DNA from: Comamonas sp. JUb58
Lineage (GTDB): Bacteria > Pseudomonadota > Gammaproteobacteria > Burkholderiales > Burkholderiaceae_C
Reading direction: 5' to 3'
NCBI RefSeq assembly: GCF_004364775.1
Contig: NZ_SOAL01000016.1
Coordinates: 62,001-126,000 of the forward strand
Length of the DNA stretch: 64,000 bases
Position numbers and translations under genes: made by a program
Notes under the pieces: generated by a model
Databases searched by the model: none
What the model was told of the DNA's origin: nothing
What the model saw: the letters and a program-made list of their open reading frames with translations, nothing else
Shown here: positions 21,788 to 30,641 of the stretch, in pieces
How positions within the stretch are numbered: the stretch's first letter is position 1
Layout of the letters: every line of letters begins with the position of its first letter

Positions 21788-22369
21788 TTAGCCGCCGTGC
21801 GCAGGCGCTGCCACCAGCAGGATGAAATGGGCCACGCCCCGGCCTTCGTTGGCAAAGTGGTGCTCGGTGTCCATCGCCAGCTGGGCGCTGTCGCCCGCCT
21901 GCAGCAGCACCGAATCAGTACCGGTGAAGACGCGCAGACTGCCGGTCTCGACATAGAAGACCTCGCGCGTGCCCGGGCGGTGCGGCGCAAAGTGGCTGGA
22001 GGCCTGGCCGGGCGGCACGGCATAGTGCAGCAGCTCCAGCCCCGGCATCGGGTGGGCCAGGGCCAGGCGCACGATGCCAGTGTCCTCATGCACAAAGCGC
22101 GCATGCTCGCCCGCGCGGGTGATCTGCGCGGGCGCAGGGCTTTGCACCAGCTCGCTCAGCTCGCAGCCCAGGCCGCGCGCAATGGCCATGGCGTTGCGCA
22201 GGCTGACGCTGAGCAGGCCCCGCTCCACCCTGGACAGCGCCCCCGAGGTGACGCCGCTGGCCTGGGCCAATTGGTCCAGGGTGATGGCCAGCTGCGCGCG
22301 GCGGGCGCGCACGGCCAGGCCGAACTGCAGGTCGGAATCGGTGCTGGGTGGGGAATTTTCAGTCGACAT
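21788..22369 (-). CDS. XRE-family regulator with C-terminal cupin domain
   Basis: 193 residues: helix-turn-helix at about 13-70 (LDQLAQASGVTSGALSRVERG) followed by a cupin_2 barrel at about 105-185 likely to bind a small ligand or metal. It diverges from the LctP-like permease with a 20-bp palindrome between the two, so it most likely controls that transporter and its own expression in response to the transported compound. Confidence 0.87.
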   Translation of the reverse strand: MSTENSPPSTDSDLQFGLAVRARRAQLAITLDQLAQASGVTSGALSRVERGLLSVSLRNAMAIARGLGCELSELVQSPAPAQITRAGEHARFVHEDTGIVRLALAHPMPGLELLHYAVPPGQASSHFAPHRPGTREVFYVETGSLRVFTGTDSVLLQAGDSAQLAMDTEHHFANEGRGVAHFILLVAAPAHGG

Positions 22370-22378
22370 GGATTGACT

Positions 22379-22398
22379 ATATTTCGTGTAGGAAATAT
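22379..22398. promoter_or_regulatory. Candidate operator between XRE-cupin gene and lctP-like gene
   Basis: Perfect 7-bp inverted repeat ATATTTC-N6-GAAATAT, 9 bp from the regulator start codon. A second short repeat, TTGC-N6-GCAA, lies at 22402-22415. The spacing suits an XRE dimer site overlapping the promoter. Confidence 0.6.
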
Positions 22399-22435
22399 TA
22401 TTTGCTTATATGCAATTTCAACAAGAGCTCTCCCA

Positions 22436-23869
22436 ATGTACCTGTTCTTGAGTGCGTCACCGGTCCTGGCTGTCATCGCGGGGCTGCTGCTGGGGCTGCG
22501 TTCGCTGTATGCGGCGCTGATCGGTGTGGTGCTGGCGCTGGCCGGCTGTCTGCTGGCTTTTCCGCTCAGTGGGCCCGCGGCGCTGCAGGCCGTGGCCAGC
22601 TGGATGCCCGTGCTGGTCGAGGTGCTGCTGATCGTAGGCGGCGGCCTGCTGCTGTCCGAAGTGCTGCGCGCTGCCGGTGCACAAAAGGCCCTGGCGCAAT
22701 GGGTGATGGGCCGCACCGGCGAAGGCGTGGGCGCCGTGTTGCTGGTGGTGCATGGCGTCACGCCCTTTGCCGAATCGCTGACCGGCTTTGGCATTGGCAT
22801 CACCATCGGCATTCCGCTGCTGGCACACAGCGGTTTGCCGGCACGCAAGGTCGCGCTGATTGGGCTGCTGGGCCTGTGTGCCGTGCCCTGGGGCTCCATG
22901 GGCCCGGGCACCTTGATTGCGGCCACGATGGCCGGGCTCGGCTTTGATGCGCTGGGCGTGGCCTCGGCGGCGGTGAGTGTGATCCCGATGGTGGTTGTCG
23001 GTGTGGTGGCAGCGGGGCTGGCCAGTGCGCCGGGCCGGCGTGTGGGGGCCATGCTGCAGGGTGCCCTGTCGGGCCTGGTGCTGGCGCTGGCCATTGGGCT
23101 GAGCAATGCGCTGGCAGGCACCTCGGCCGCTGGTGCGCTGGGCGCCTTGCTGATGACCGTGCTCTGGCTCTGGCTGGGCCGGCGGGGTGCGGCTGCCTCT
23201 GCGGGCCAGGCTGCTGCGCCGCTCGGCCCCCTGGGTTGGCGCGCGCTGGCCGCCTATGGCTTGTTGCTGCTGGGCGTGTTGGTGGCGGGTGCCGTGCTGC
23301 GGGCCTTGCAAGGCGCAGGCGCCTGGCATTTGCTGGCATCACCAGCCTTGTGGCTGTTTGTGGCGGCGGCCTGGTTTGCAGGTGGCCTGCCGGCGGCCAG
23401 CAGCCTGCAGCGGGTGTGGCAGTCCTGGCGCCAGGTGGCGCCGGTCACGGGCTTGTTCATCGTGCTGGGGGTGGTGATGGCCGTGTCGGGCATGGCGGCG
23501 CAGCTGGCCCATGCCTTGGCGCAGGGCGGCAGCGCCTATGTGTTTGCCGCGCCTTTTGTGGGGGCCTTGGGTGGTTTTGTGACCGGCTCCAACACGGGCG
23601 CCAATGCCATGTTTGCGGCCACCCAGGCCGAGATTGCGCAGGCCCTGGGCGTGGCCGTGCTGCCCTTTATGGCGGTCCACAATGTCAGCGCGGCGCTGTT
23701 GCTGATGGCATCGCCCGGCAAGGTGGAGATGGCCTGCCAGCTGGTGCCCGGGGCGGCGCAGGCCGAGCGCGCCTGGGTGCAGTCCAAGGTGCTGCTGGTC
23801 ACCGGGCTGGCGGTGCTGCTGATGGCGGCGCTGAATGTGCTGCTCAGCGCGGTGCTGCGGCAGCCTTAG
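22436..23869 (+). CDS. L-lactate permease (LctP/LldP) family transporter
   Basis: Polytopic inner-membrane permease of 477 residues with about 12-13 hydrophobic segments. LctP family signatures are visible: FAESLTGFGIGITIGIPLL at about 108-126 and TGSNTGANAMFAATQ at about 382-396. It is shorter than the roughly 550 residues of E. coli LldP, mainly at the N-terminus and central loop. The ATG at 22436 (MYLFLSASPVLAV) is chosen because an upstream in-frame Met lies inside the divergent regulator. The substrate could be lactate, glycolate or another short 2-hydroxyacid. Confidence 0.8.
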   Translation: MYLFLSASPVLAVIAGLLLGLRSLYAALIGVVLALAGCLLAFPLSGPAALQAVASWMPVLVEVLLIVGGGLLLSEVLRAAGAQKALAQWVMGRTGEGVGAVLLVVHGVTPFAESLTGFGIGITIGIPLLAHSGLPARKVALIGLLGLCAVPWGSMGPGTLIAATMAGLGFDALGVASAAVSVIPMVVVGVVAAGLASAPGRRVGAMLQGALSGLVLALAIGLSNALAGTSAAGALGALLMTVLWLWLGRRGAAASAGQAAAPLGPLGWRALAAYGLLLLGVLVAGAVLRALQGAGAWHLLASPALWLFVAAAWFAGGLPAASSLQRVWQSWRQVAPVTGLFIVLGVVMAVSGMAAQLAHALAQGGSAYVFAAPFVGALGGFVTGSNTGANAMFAATQAEIAQALGVAVLPFMAVHNVSAALLLMASPGKVEMACQLVPGAAQAERAWVQSKVLLVTGLAVLLMAALNVLLSAVLRQP

Positions 23870-24545
23870 GCGCCAAGCTGTGGGCCAGCTCGGGCAGCTG
23901 CGGCTGGGTTTGGCGTGCCGAGGTGTTGCTGAGCCAGCGGCCCAGGTGCTTGCGCTGGCAGACCTGCAGCTCGCTCAGCAGTGCATGGCTGGGGTCGGGG
24001 ATATGCCAGCGGCTGCGCAGATCGGCCTGCATGCGCAGCAGCAGGTGGGCGGTCATCTCGGCATCGGCCAGTGCCCGGTGGGCCTTGTCGGCCGGCGGCA
24101 GTTGCAGGTGGCGCACGATCTTGCCCAGCGAGTGGCTGGGCGCCTCGGGGTAGAGGCGGCGCGACAGCAAGACCGTGCAGGCAAACAGGCTACCGACAGG
24201 CGCTGCGGCGGGGCTGGCCGCGCAGCCTGCGCGTTCCAGCTCGTCCAGCCAGAACTTGCTGTCGAACGATGCATTGTGTGCCACCAGCGGCGCCGTGCCG
24301 ACAAAGTCCGCTGCCTCGCGCATCACCTGCTCTGAGGGCGCTGCCGCCTGCAGCATCGCGGTGGTGATGCCGGTGAGCTGGGTGATGAAGCTGGGCATGC
24401 GCTGGCCGGCATTCATCAGGTTCTGGTAGCGGTCCACAATGCGGCCGTTCTCGACCATGACAATGCCGACCTCGGCCGCCCGCGCGCCATGCGCCGGGCT
24501 CATGCCGGTGGTTTCAAAGTCGAGAATGGCGATGCGTTCGGACAT
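23844..24545 (-). CDS. 3'-5' exonuclease, DnaQ/PolC-epsilon-like
   Basis: DEDDh exonuclease of 233 residues from the start at 24545. ExoI is ILDFETTGMSP (residues 7-17, Asp and Glu metal ligands), ExoII lies around VAHNASFDSKFW (about 90-101) and ExoIII has H and D in HRALADAEMTAHLL near 157-170. The C-terminal tail from about 190 is unique. It is the last gene of the minus-strand group with kynU (30-bp gap) but has no evident link to tryptophan catabolism. Its 3' end overlaps the lctP-like gene by 26 bp. Confidence 0.87.
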   Translation of the reverse strand: MSERIAILDFETTGMSPAHGARAAEVGIVMVENGRIVDRYQNLMNAGQRMPSFITQLTGITTAMLQAAAPSEQVMREAADFVGTAPLVAHNASFDSKFWLDELERAGCAASPAAAPVGSLFACTVLLSRRLYPEAPSHSLGKIVRHLQLPPADKAHRALADAEMTAHLLLRMQADLRSRWHIPDPSHALLSELQVCQRKHLGRWLSNTSARQTQPQLPELAHSLAPKAAAAPR

Positions 24546-24575
24546 GGCGGGCCGGGTGCTGGGCGTACTGTGCAA

Positions 24576-25892
24576 TCAGGTCACCGCGTTGATGCGGTTG
24601 AACTCGGGCTTCTGCCATTCGCCCGATTCCAGCACCTGGCGCAGGTGCTCGACCGCATTCCACACGTCTTCAAAACGGGTGTAGAGGGGGGTGAAGCCAA
24701 AGCGCAGAATGTCCTTGTGCGGGCCGTTGCCGCCGTCGCCCTTGCGGAAGTCGCCAATGACGCCACGGGCGATCAGCGCCTGCACGATGGCATAGGCGCC
24801 GCTGCCCTGGCCGTCCACACCCGCGCCGTCGTCGCGGGTCAGGCAGACCTGGGAGCCGCGCGCAAAGATGTCGCGTGGCGTGGCCAGGCCCAGGCCGTAG
24901 CCGGCGCAGCGCGTCTCCACCAGCTCGATGAAGAGGTCGGTCAGCGCGATGGACTTGCGGCGCAGCGCCGTCATGCCGCCGTATTTCTCGGCTTCGCTGA
25001 AGATGTCCAGGCCGCACTGCAGGGCCGACAGCGCAATCATCGGCTGGGTGCCGCACATGTAGCGGCGGATGCCGGGCGCAGGCTGGTAGTCGCTGTTGAA
25101 AGCAAACTGCTCAGCATGGCCAAACCAGCCCGAGAGCGGCTGCCAGAACTTGTCGGTATGGCGCGCATGCACCCAGACAAAGGCCGGGGCGCCGGGGCCG
25201 CCGTTGAGGTACTTGTAGCTGCAACCCACGGCATAGTCGGCGTTGGCGGCATTCAGGTCCACCGGCACGGCGCCGGCGGCATGGGCCAGGTCCCAGACGG
25301 TCAGCACGCCCTGCGCATGCGCATCGCGCGTGACCTGGGTCATGTCGTGCATATGGCCGGTGCGGTAGTTCACGTGGCTCAGCAGCAGCACGGCCACGTC
25401 GGTGGTCAGGCAGGCGGGCAGCTCTTCGGGCTCGATCAGCACCAGCTCCAGGTTGTGCTGCTTGCACAGCGATTCGGCGATGTACAGATCGGTGGGGAAG
25501 TTGCTGCGCTCGCTGATGACCTTGGTGCGCGGTGCCGGGTCGGAGAACTCTTGCTGCGACAGGCGAATGGCTGCGCTCAGCACCTTGTAGAGGTTGACCG
25601 AGGTGGTGTCGGTGAACACGACTTCGCCGGGCTTGGCGCCAATCCAGGGCGCAAACTGGTCGCCCAGACGCTGGGGCAGGTCGATCCAGCCGGCATCGTT
25701 CCAGCTGCGGATGAGGCCCTGGCCCCATTCACGCTGCACCACATCGGCCACGCGCGCCGCGGTGGCCTTGGGCAGCGGGCCCAGCGAGTTGCCGTCCAGG
25801 TAGATCACGCCTTCGGGCAGGTCGAACAGGTGGCGCAGCGATGCCAGCGGCTCATGCTGGTCAACGTCGCGGCAGGCTTCCAAGGTGGTCAT
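24576..25892 (-). CDS. kynU: Kynureninase
   Basis: PLP enzyme that cleaves L-kynurenine to anthranilate and alanine. The 438-residue length and the PLP lysine Lys227 (CSYKYLNGGPG) correspond to characterised bacterial kynureninases; the aspartate in VWDLAHAAGA (about 199-208) is placed to bind the PLP ring nitrogen. It lies 72 bp after kynB on the same strand, in an operon with an amino-acid permease. Product anthranilate could feed aromatic degradation or quinolone-type signals; the window does not say which. Confidence 0.96.
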   Translation of the reverse strand: MTTLEACRDVDQHEPLASLRHLFDLPEGVIYLDGNSLGPLPKATAARVADVVQREWGQGLIRSWNDAGWIDLPQRLGDQFAPWIGAKPGEVVFTDTTSVNLYKVLSAAIRLSQQEFSDPAPRTKVISERSNFPTDLYIAESLCKQHNLELVLIEPEELPACLTTDVAVLLLSHVNYRTGHMHDMTQVTRDAHAQGVLTVWDLAHAAGAVPVDLNAANADYAVGCSYKYLNGGPGAPAFVWVHARHTDKFWQPLSGWFGHAEQFAFNSDYQPAPGIRRYMCGTQPMIALSALQCGLDIFSEAEKYGGMTALRRKSIALTDLFIELVETRCAGYGLGLATPRDIFARGSQVCLTRDDGAGVDGQGSGAYAIVQALIARGVIGDFRKGDGGNGPHKDILRFGFTPLYTRFEDVWNAVEHLRQVLESGEWQKPEFNRINAVT

Positions 25893-25964
25893 GGCTAGGT
25901 CTCTTTGTCAATGGTGGCGGGCAGGCGCTGGTGTGCCAGGCGCCCGCCGCAGGGGATGAGGGGT

Positions 25965-26642
25965 TCAGGCGGTGGCCTGATTGTAGGTGCCGGGCAGGGC
26001 GCGCAGCACGGCGCGCACCGGCGATGCATCGGCCTGCACAAGCTTGAGCGGCAGCGCGATCAGTTCGTAATCGCCTTCGGGCACGGCGTCCAGCACCAGG
26101 TTCTCCAGCACGCGCATGTCGTGGCGGCGAATGGTCTGGTGGCTGGGCAGGGCCTTGCTGTCGGCCGGGTCGATACTGGCGGTGTCAATGCCGATCAGGC
26201 GCACGCCCAGCGCCGCCAGGCGCTCCACGGTCTCGGCCGCATAGCCGGTCAGGCCGGCATCCCACTGGGTTTGCGGCATCTGCTGGTAGGTGCGCACCAG
26301 CACGCGCTCGGGCAGGTCGCCGCTGATCGCGTGTTCGATGTGCTGCCACTCGATCAGCGGGCCGCAGCCGATCGCATGGACCACGCGGCAGCGGCCCAGG
26401 TAGGGCGCCAGGTCAACCTGGCCGATGGTGGCGCCATCGGGCGCATAGTGCAGCGGCGCATCGGCATGGGCGCCGGCATGCGGGGTGCTGGTGATGCTGG
26501 CCACATTGACCGGGCAACCCGGCCCGATGCTGGCCACCCATTGCTGCTGGTAGGGCGTGTCGCCGGGGAACACCGGCATGCCGACATAGACGGGCGGCGA
26601 GATGTCCCAAAGGCTTGGCGCAGAGTGAGGCGTGTTTGGCAT
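25965..26642 (-). CDS. kynB: Kynurenine formamidase
   Basis: Metal-dependent cyclase-family hydrolase that converts N-formylkynurenine to kynurenine and formate. The 225 residues carry the HxxxHxD metal motif H55-x3-H59-x-D61 (TPHAGAHADAPLHY) and the N-terminal WDISPPVYVGMPVFPGDTP block. Start at 26642 is chosen for the canonical N-terminus. Only 14 bp separate it from the upstream permease, so the two are cotranscribed. Confidence 0.94.
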   Translation of the reverse strand: MPNTPHSAPSLWDISPPVYVGMPVFPGDTPYQQQWVASIGPGCPVNVASITSTPHAGAHADAPLHYAPDGATIGQVDLAPYLGRCRVVHAIGCGPLIEWQHIEHAISGDLPERVLVRTYQQMPQTQWDAGLTGYAAETVERLAALGVRLIGIDTASIDPADSKALPSHQTIRRHDMRVLENLVLDAVPEGDYELIALPLKLVQADASPVRAVLRALPGTYNQATA

Positions 26643-26656
26643 AGCTATGCAATGTA

Positions 26657-28024
26657 TCAGCGCTTGCGGTACCAGATCAGGTAGACGGCGGTCATCACCA
26701 GCAGCATGGGCACGCCGATCAGGGTGGTCATGTGGAACACATCGGTGAAATAGGTGGTGATGATCACGGCCAGCATCAGCACGGCGCCCAGCAGGGTCAG
26801 CACCGGAAAGCCCCACATGCGGAACTGCAGGCGTTCACCCGGATGCTCGCGCTGCCAGCGGCGGCGGAAGAAGAGGTGGGTGACAAACACCATGAACCAG
26901 GCAAACATGGCGCCGAACATCGAGATCGACATCATCAAGGTGAGCGACTCCTCGGGCTTGAGCACATTGAGCACCATGGCCACGGCCATGCCCAGGCAGG
27001 AAATGGCAATCGCGCCCATCGGCACGCCCCGGCTGTTGACCTTGCCCAGCGCTGCTGGCGCATAGCCGCCGCGCGAGAGGCTGAACATCATGCGCGAGGT
27101 GACATAGAGCTGCGCATTCATCGCCGAGAGGCTGGCGACCAGCACCACAAAATTGAGCACGCTGGCTGCGCCGGGGATGCCGACGATCTCCATCACCTTG
27201 ACGAAGGGGCTCTTGTCGGTGCTGGCATGGCTCCAGGGTACGATGGCCAGCATCAAGGCCAGCGACAGCAGGTAGAACAGCACCAGGCGCAGCACCGTGG
27301 TCTTAAACGCCGAGGTGACCGCCTGGCGCGGGTTCTGCGCCTCACCAGCGGCAATCGCGATCGACTCCAGGCTGAGGTAGCTGAAGATGGCGACGATCAC
27401 CCCCACCCAGGTGCCCCACCAGCCATTGGGGAAAAAGCCCCGGTCGGCGGTGTAGTTGGAGAACCCTACACCCTCGGGCCGCGAACCGAACACCACATAG
27501 GCGCCGATCAGGATAAAGGCAACGATGGCCACGACCTTGATCATCGAGAACACATACTCCATCTGCCCAAAGGCCTTGACGCTGGTGGCATTGACGGCAG
27601 CCAGAATGACCGAGAACAGCGCCACCCAGACCCATTGCTCCACCTCGGGGAACCAGTACTTCATGTACTTGCCGACGGCGGTAACCTCCATCCCCACCGC
27701 CAGTACCACGGCCGCCCAGTAGGCATAGCGCACCACAAAGCCGGCGAGCGGGCTGAGGTAGTGCTCGGCATAGGCGCCGAATGATCCGCTGGTGGGATGC
27801 GCGACGGTCATCTCGGCCAGGCAGCCCATCAGCAGCAAACCAATGAGCGCGCCGATGGCGTAGCTGATGAGCACGCTGGGCCCGGCGAAGCCGATGGCAA
27901 ATGCGCTGCCCATGAAGAGGCCGGTGCCGATAGCGCCGCCGATGGCGATCATCGTCATTTGGGCTGCAGTGAGTTGCTGCAGCAGCCCGCTTTCGCGGCG
28001 GGCAATGGATTCAAAAGGGGACAC
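26657..28024 (-). CDS. Amino-acid permease of the AAT/APC family, probably for tryptophan or kynurenine
   Basis: 455 residues with 12 hydrophobic segments. The N-terminal AIGGAIGTGLFMGS (about 28-41) is the AAT-family signature, as in AroP, GabP and ProY. It is the first gene of a transcript running permease-kynB-kynU, which points to uptake of tryptophan or a kynurenine intermediate. The exact substrate is inferred from context only. Confidence 0.88.
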   Translation of the reverse strand: MSPFESIARRESGLLQQLTAAQMTMIAIGGAIGTGLFMGSAFAIGFAGPSVLISYAIGALIGLLLMGCLAEMTVAHPTSGSFGAYAEHYLSPLAGFVVRYAYWAAVVLAVGMEVTAVGKYMKYWFPEVEQWVWVALFSVILAAVNATSVKAFGQMEYVFSMIKVVAIVAFILIGAYVVFGSRPEGVGFSNYTADRGFFPNGWWGTWVGVIVAIFSYLSLESIAIAAGEAQNPRQAVTSAFKTTVLRLVLFYLLSLALMLAIVPWSHASTDKSPFVKVMEIVGIPGAASVLNFVVLVASLSAMNAQLYVTSRMMFSLSRGGYAPAALGKVNSRGVPMGAIAISCLGMAVAMVLNVLKPEESLTLMMSISMFGAMFAWFMVFVTHLFFRRRWQREHPGERLQFRMWGFPVLTLLGAVLMLAVIITTYFTDVFHMTTLIGVPMLLVMTAVYLIWYRKR

Positions 28025-28199
28025 GGGTGATTTTGCCTGTTATGCCTGTGGTGGCGCTGGGGTGGCTTTGGTTGCTGCCTCTGCGCGCGAGAAGGTGAGG
28101 ATTTTAGGATTTGTGGGAAATCCATGTTGTCTGGTTTTTGTTGCTGTGCGATTTGGCCTTATCTTGTTGCTTGCTTGCTTGCTTAGCTAGCAGCTGCTG
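28025..28199. other. Upstream region of the permease-kyn operon
   Basis: No gene seen. It contains four tandem TTGC units (28167-28182) and GC-poorer sequence likely to hold the permease promoter, which I cannot place reliably. Confidence 0.5.
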
Positions 28200-28830
28200 G
28201 CCGGGTCTCGCCCCGGCGGGCGAGGTACTTTTCTTGCGCGGCCAAGAAAAGTACCCAAAAGAAGGCCGACCCTACTGACTGCGTCCCTTCGCTTCGCTGC
28301 GGGCAACCTGTGGTGCGCGGGCATGGGCTGCACCGCGAAACTCACTACGCGCCAGGGCGCTCCGTTCAAACAGACGCGGTGAGTCAGTTCACGAAGCAGT
28401 TGCACTCTGCGGTGCAACTGCCCAGCCCATACCCTGTGCTCCTCGGCGCATTCAGAAGGGGTGGTGCGCAGACGCAGGCCATCGCTGCGCTCGGCATTCA
28501 AACAGGCCGAGCGCAGCGATGGCCTACTGGTATTTGGCTGTTGTTTGCATCCCCCCTTTTGCATGCGCCTGGGGCGTGGTGTTTGTGGGGTGGCGCTGGC
28601 ACCGTAGAGTGCCAGCGCTTCGTCAACTAGCTTGCCGCGTCTGTTCGAACGGAGCGCGCAGCGCGTAGTGAGTTTCGCGGCACACCCCACAAACGCCACG
28701 ACACAGGTTGCCCTTCGCAACGCGAAGGGCCGCAAGCAGCAGGGGCGACCTTCTTTTGGGTACTTTTCTTGGTCGCCAAGAAAAGTACCTCGCCCGCCGG
28801 GCGAAATCCGGCCAGCAGAAATCAACCAAA
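28200..28830. repeat. Hairpin-rich non-coding inverted-repeat element
   Basis: About 630 bp whose outer 165-185 bp on each side are imperfect inverted copies of each other (28215-28380 against 28630-28815). Inside are at least five strong hairpins: GGTACTTTTCTTG arms at 28224-28255, the same motif at 28759-28789, a 9-bp stem at 28395-28418, a 20-bp stem at 28476-28525 and a 10-bp stem at about 28592-28617. Short frames through it have no family features. The GGTACTTTTCTTG/CAAGAAAAGTACC motif is, from memory, a common intergenic repeat of Comamonadaceae and Xanthomonadaceae. Confidence 0.75.
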
Positions 28831-28871
28831 CAGCAGTCGCTAAAAAGTATCAATAAAGCAGAGCATCCACC

Positions 28872-30488
28872 TCAACGAGCAGAACAAACCAAATCCCAAC
28901 TCAACCCAAACTTCTGCAAATACTTGCGCAACCGATCCGCATCATTCACCACCGCCCGCTGCGCCCGCGAAGCCTGAAACAACTGCCTCCCCGCCTCCGA
29001 CAAACTGCTAGAAGCACGACACACCCGCACCACCGACGCCAACTGCATCCGGTCAAACAAATCCATCGCCTCAATGGCATCACCAGGCAACAAGGCCTCC
29101 AACGCCACGTCAGCAGAACCATCGACAGACGAAGCCACAGCCTCCGGCCGCTGCCACAACCACTGCAGCCGACCAATCTCCGCCTCCACCTGGCCCTCGG
29201 TGATGCGACCACTGGTCGACAAGGTCGCCAGCCGCGTCACGCTCGCATGCAGATCGCGGAAATTGCCGCTCCACAGGGCTTGCGGGCTCTGGGCGAACTG
29301 CAGGTAGCGCTTGCGCGCCTCGGCGTTGAAGCGCTCGGTGCGGTGGGTTTGCTGGGCGTGTTGCACCAGCAGGTGGTCGATGTTGGGCTCGATGTCTTCG
29401 CTGCGCTGGGCCAGGCCTGGCAGGTTGTAGGTCCAGAGGTTGATGCGGGCGAACAGGTCTTCGCGGAAGCGGCCGGCGCTGACCTCCAGGCGCAGGTCGC
29501 GGTTGGTGCCGGCTATCAGCTGGAAGTCGCTGCTCACCTCCTTGTCCGAGCCCATGGGGTAGAAGCGCTTTTCCTCGATGGCCATCAGCAGCATGGCCTG
29601 CTCGTCGGCGCCCAGCTCACCGATTTCGTCGAGAAAGAGCAGGCCCTGGTCGGCGGTGCGCAGCAGGCCGGCGCGCTCGGTGGCGGCGCCGGTGAACGCC
29701 CCTTTCTTGTGGCCGAACAAGGTGCTGGCGGCGCTGTCGCCGCGCAGGGTGGCGCAGTTCACCTCGACAAAAGCGCCGCTGATCTGGTGGCGGGCCTTTT
29801 TCAGCTCGTACATGCGGCGCGCCAGAAAGGACTTGCCCGCGCCCGTCGGGCCCACCAGCAGCATGGGTGCCTGGGAGCGGCCTGCCACTTGCTCTATCTC
29901 GGCGATCAATTGATTGAAGCGCGGGTTGCGGGTGGGGATATGGCTTTTGAGAAAGGCCACCGCATCCTGCTGGGCCTGGGCATGGCGGGTGGCCAGCGCG
30001 TCATAGCGCGACAGGTCCAGGTCGATCAGCGCATAGTTGCCCGCTGCGCCATCGATCTGCCGCTTGGGCGGTGAGGCCTGCAGGATCACGCCGGGTATCG
30101 CGCGCGATTCCGCCAGCAGGAACAGGCAGATCTGCGCCACATGGGTGCCCGTGGTGATGTTGAGCCAGTACTGGGCCTGGTCGCTGTCGAAGGGGTAGCT
30201 GCTGGTCCAGTCGTAGAGCGCGCCGTAGACCTCTTCAAAGTCCCAGGGGTCGCGGATCGGCAGCTCCACCAGGTGGACTTCGGTCTCGGGGCTGACCGTG
30301 GCAATGTCCTTTTGCACCAGCCGGGCCAGGTCCACATGCGAGCGCGTGTAGAGCAGCTCCATGCGGGCCACCACCATGTCTTCATGCTGGGTGACTGCGA
30401 CAGAGGGCCGCCATTTGCTCCAGCGGCCCGCGCCGCGCCCGCTGTCGAGCTGGGTGCCGAGAAAACCGATGACGGTGATAGGTTTCAT
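28872..30488 (-). CDS. rtcR: RtcR, sigma54-dependent activator of the RNA-repair operon
   Basis: 538-residue bacterial enhancer-binding protein. Residues 1-185 form a CARF-like sensor (Rossmann start ITVIGFLGT; NITTGTHVAQ at 110-119 is the expected ligand loop). The AAA+ domain has Walker A GPTGAGKS at 213-220, the sigma54-contacting GAFTGA at 263-268 and Walker B LLFLDEIGE near 281-289. A Fis-like helix-turn-helix ends the protein (about 490-530). It is divergent from rsr, whose upstream region has a sigma54 promoter. The start at 30488 gives the canonical MKPITVIGFLGTQLD. Confidence 0.95.
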   Translation of the reverse strand: MKPITVIGFLGTQLDSGRGAGRWSKWRPSVAVTQHEDMVVARMELLYTRSHVDLARLVQKDIATVSPETEVHLVELPIRDPWDFEEVYGALYDWTSSYPFDSDQAQYWLNITTGTHVAQICLFLLAESRAIPGVILQASPPKRQIDGAAGNYALIDLDLSRYDALATRHAQAQQDAVAFLKSHIPTRNPRFNQLIAEIEQVAGRSQAPMLLVGPTGAGKSFLARRMYELKKARHQISGAFVEVNCATLRGDSAASTLFGHKKGAFTGAATERAGLLRTADQGLLFLDEIGELGADEQAMLLMAIEEKRFYPMGSDKEVSSDFQLIAGTNRDLRLEVSAGRFREDLFARINLWTYNLPGLAQRSEDIEPNIDHLLVQHAQQTHRTERFNAEARKRYLQFAQSPQALWSGNFRDLHASVTRLATLSTSGRITEGQVEAEIGRLQWLWQRPEAVASSVDGSADVALEALLPGDAIEAMDLFDRMQLASVVRVCRASSSLSEAGRQLFQASRAQRAVVNDADRLRKYLQKFGLSWDLVCSAR

Positions 30489-30640
30489 GCGAGTGCAATC
30501 TTGAAGACGATTCCATATTCTAAATAGCATAGCTAAAAAGATAAAAATAACGAGACGATGTCCAAATGGAAATTGGCGGTGGAATGAAAATTTATATTTA
30601 AATCAATAATTTATTTGTGGGTGAGTGCTGGATATAAAAG
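30489..30640. promoter_or_regulatory. rtcR-rsr divergent regulatory region
   Basis: AT-rich compared with its flanks. A short inverted repeat, TCCAAATGGA at 30561-30570 (part of CCAAAT-GGA-AATTGG), lies about 75 bp upstream of the -24 element and could be part of an RtcR enhancer site; this is a guess. Confidence 0.4.
30601..30613 (+). promoter_or_regulatory. IHF-binding site
   Basis: AATCAATAATTTA matches the IHF consensus WATCAA-N4-TTR exactly, within an A/T-rich stretch 29 bp upstream of the sigma54 -24 element. IHF bending between an enhancer and a sigma54 promoter is the normal arrangement. Confidence 0.7.
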
Positions 30641-30641
30641 T

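Noticed and set aside
28167..28182. Phase-variable TTGC tetranucleotide tract
   Set aside because: Only four units, outside any gene and about 140 bp from the nearest start; too short to argue for slippage control.
28187..28856. Small proteins inside the hairpin-rich repeat
   Set aside because: The frames run through inverted repeats on both strands and have no ribosome sites or recognisable domains.
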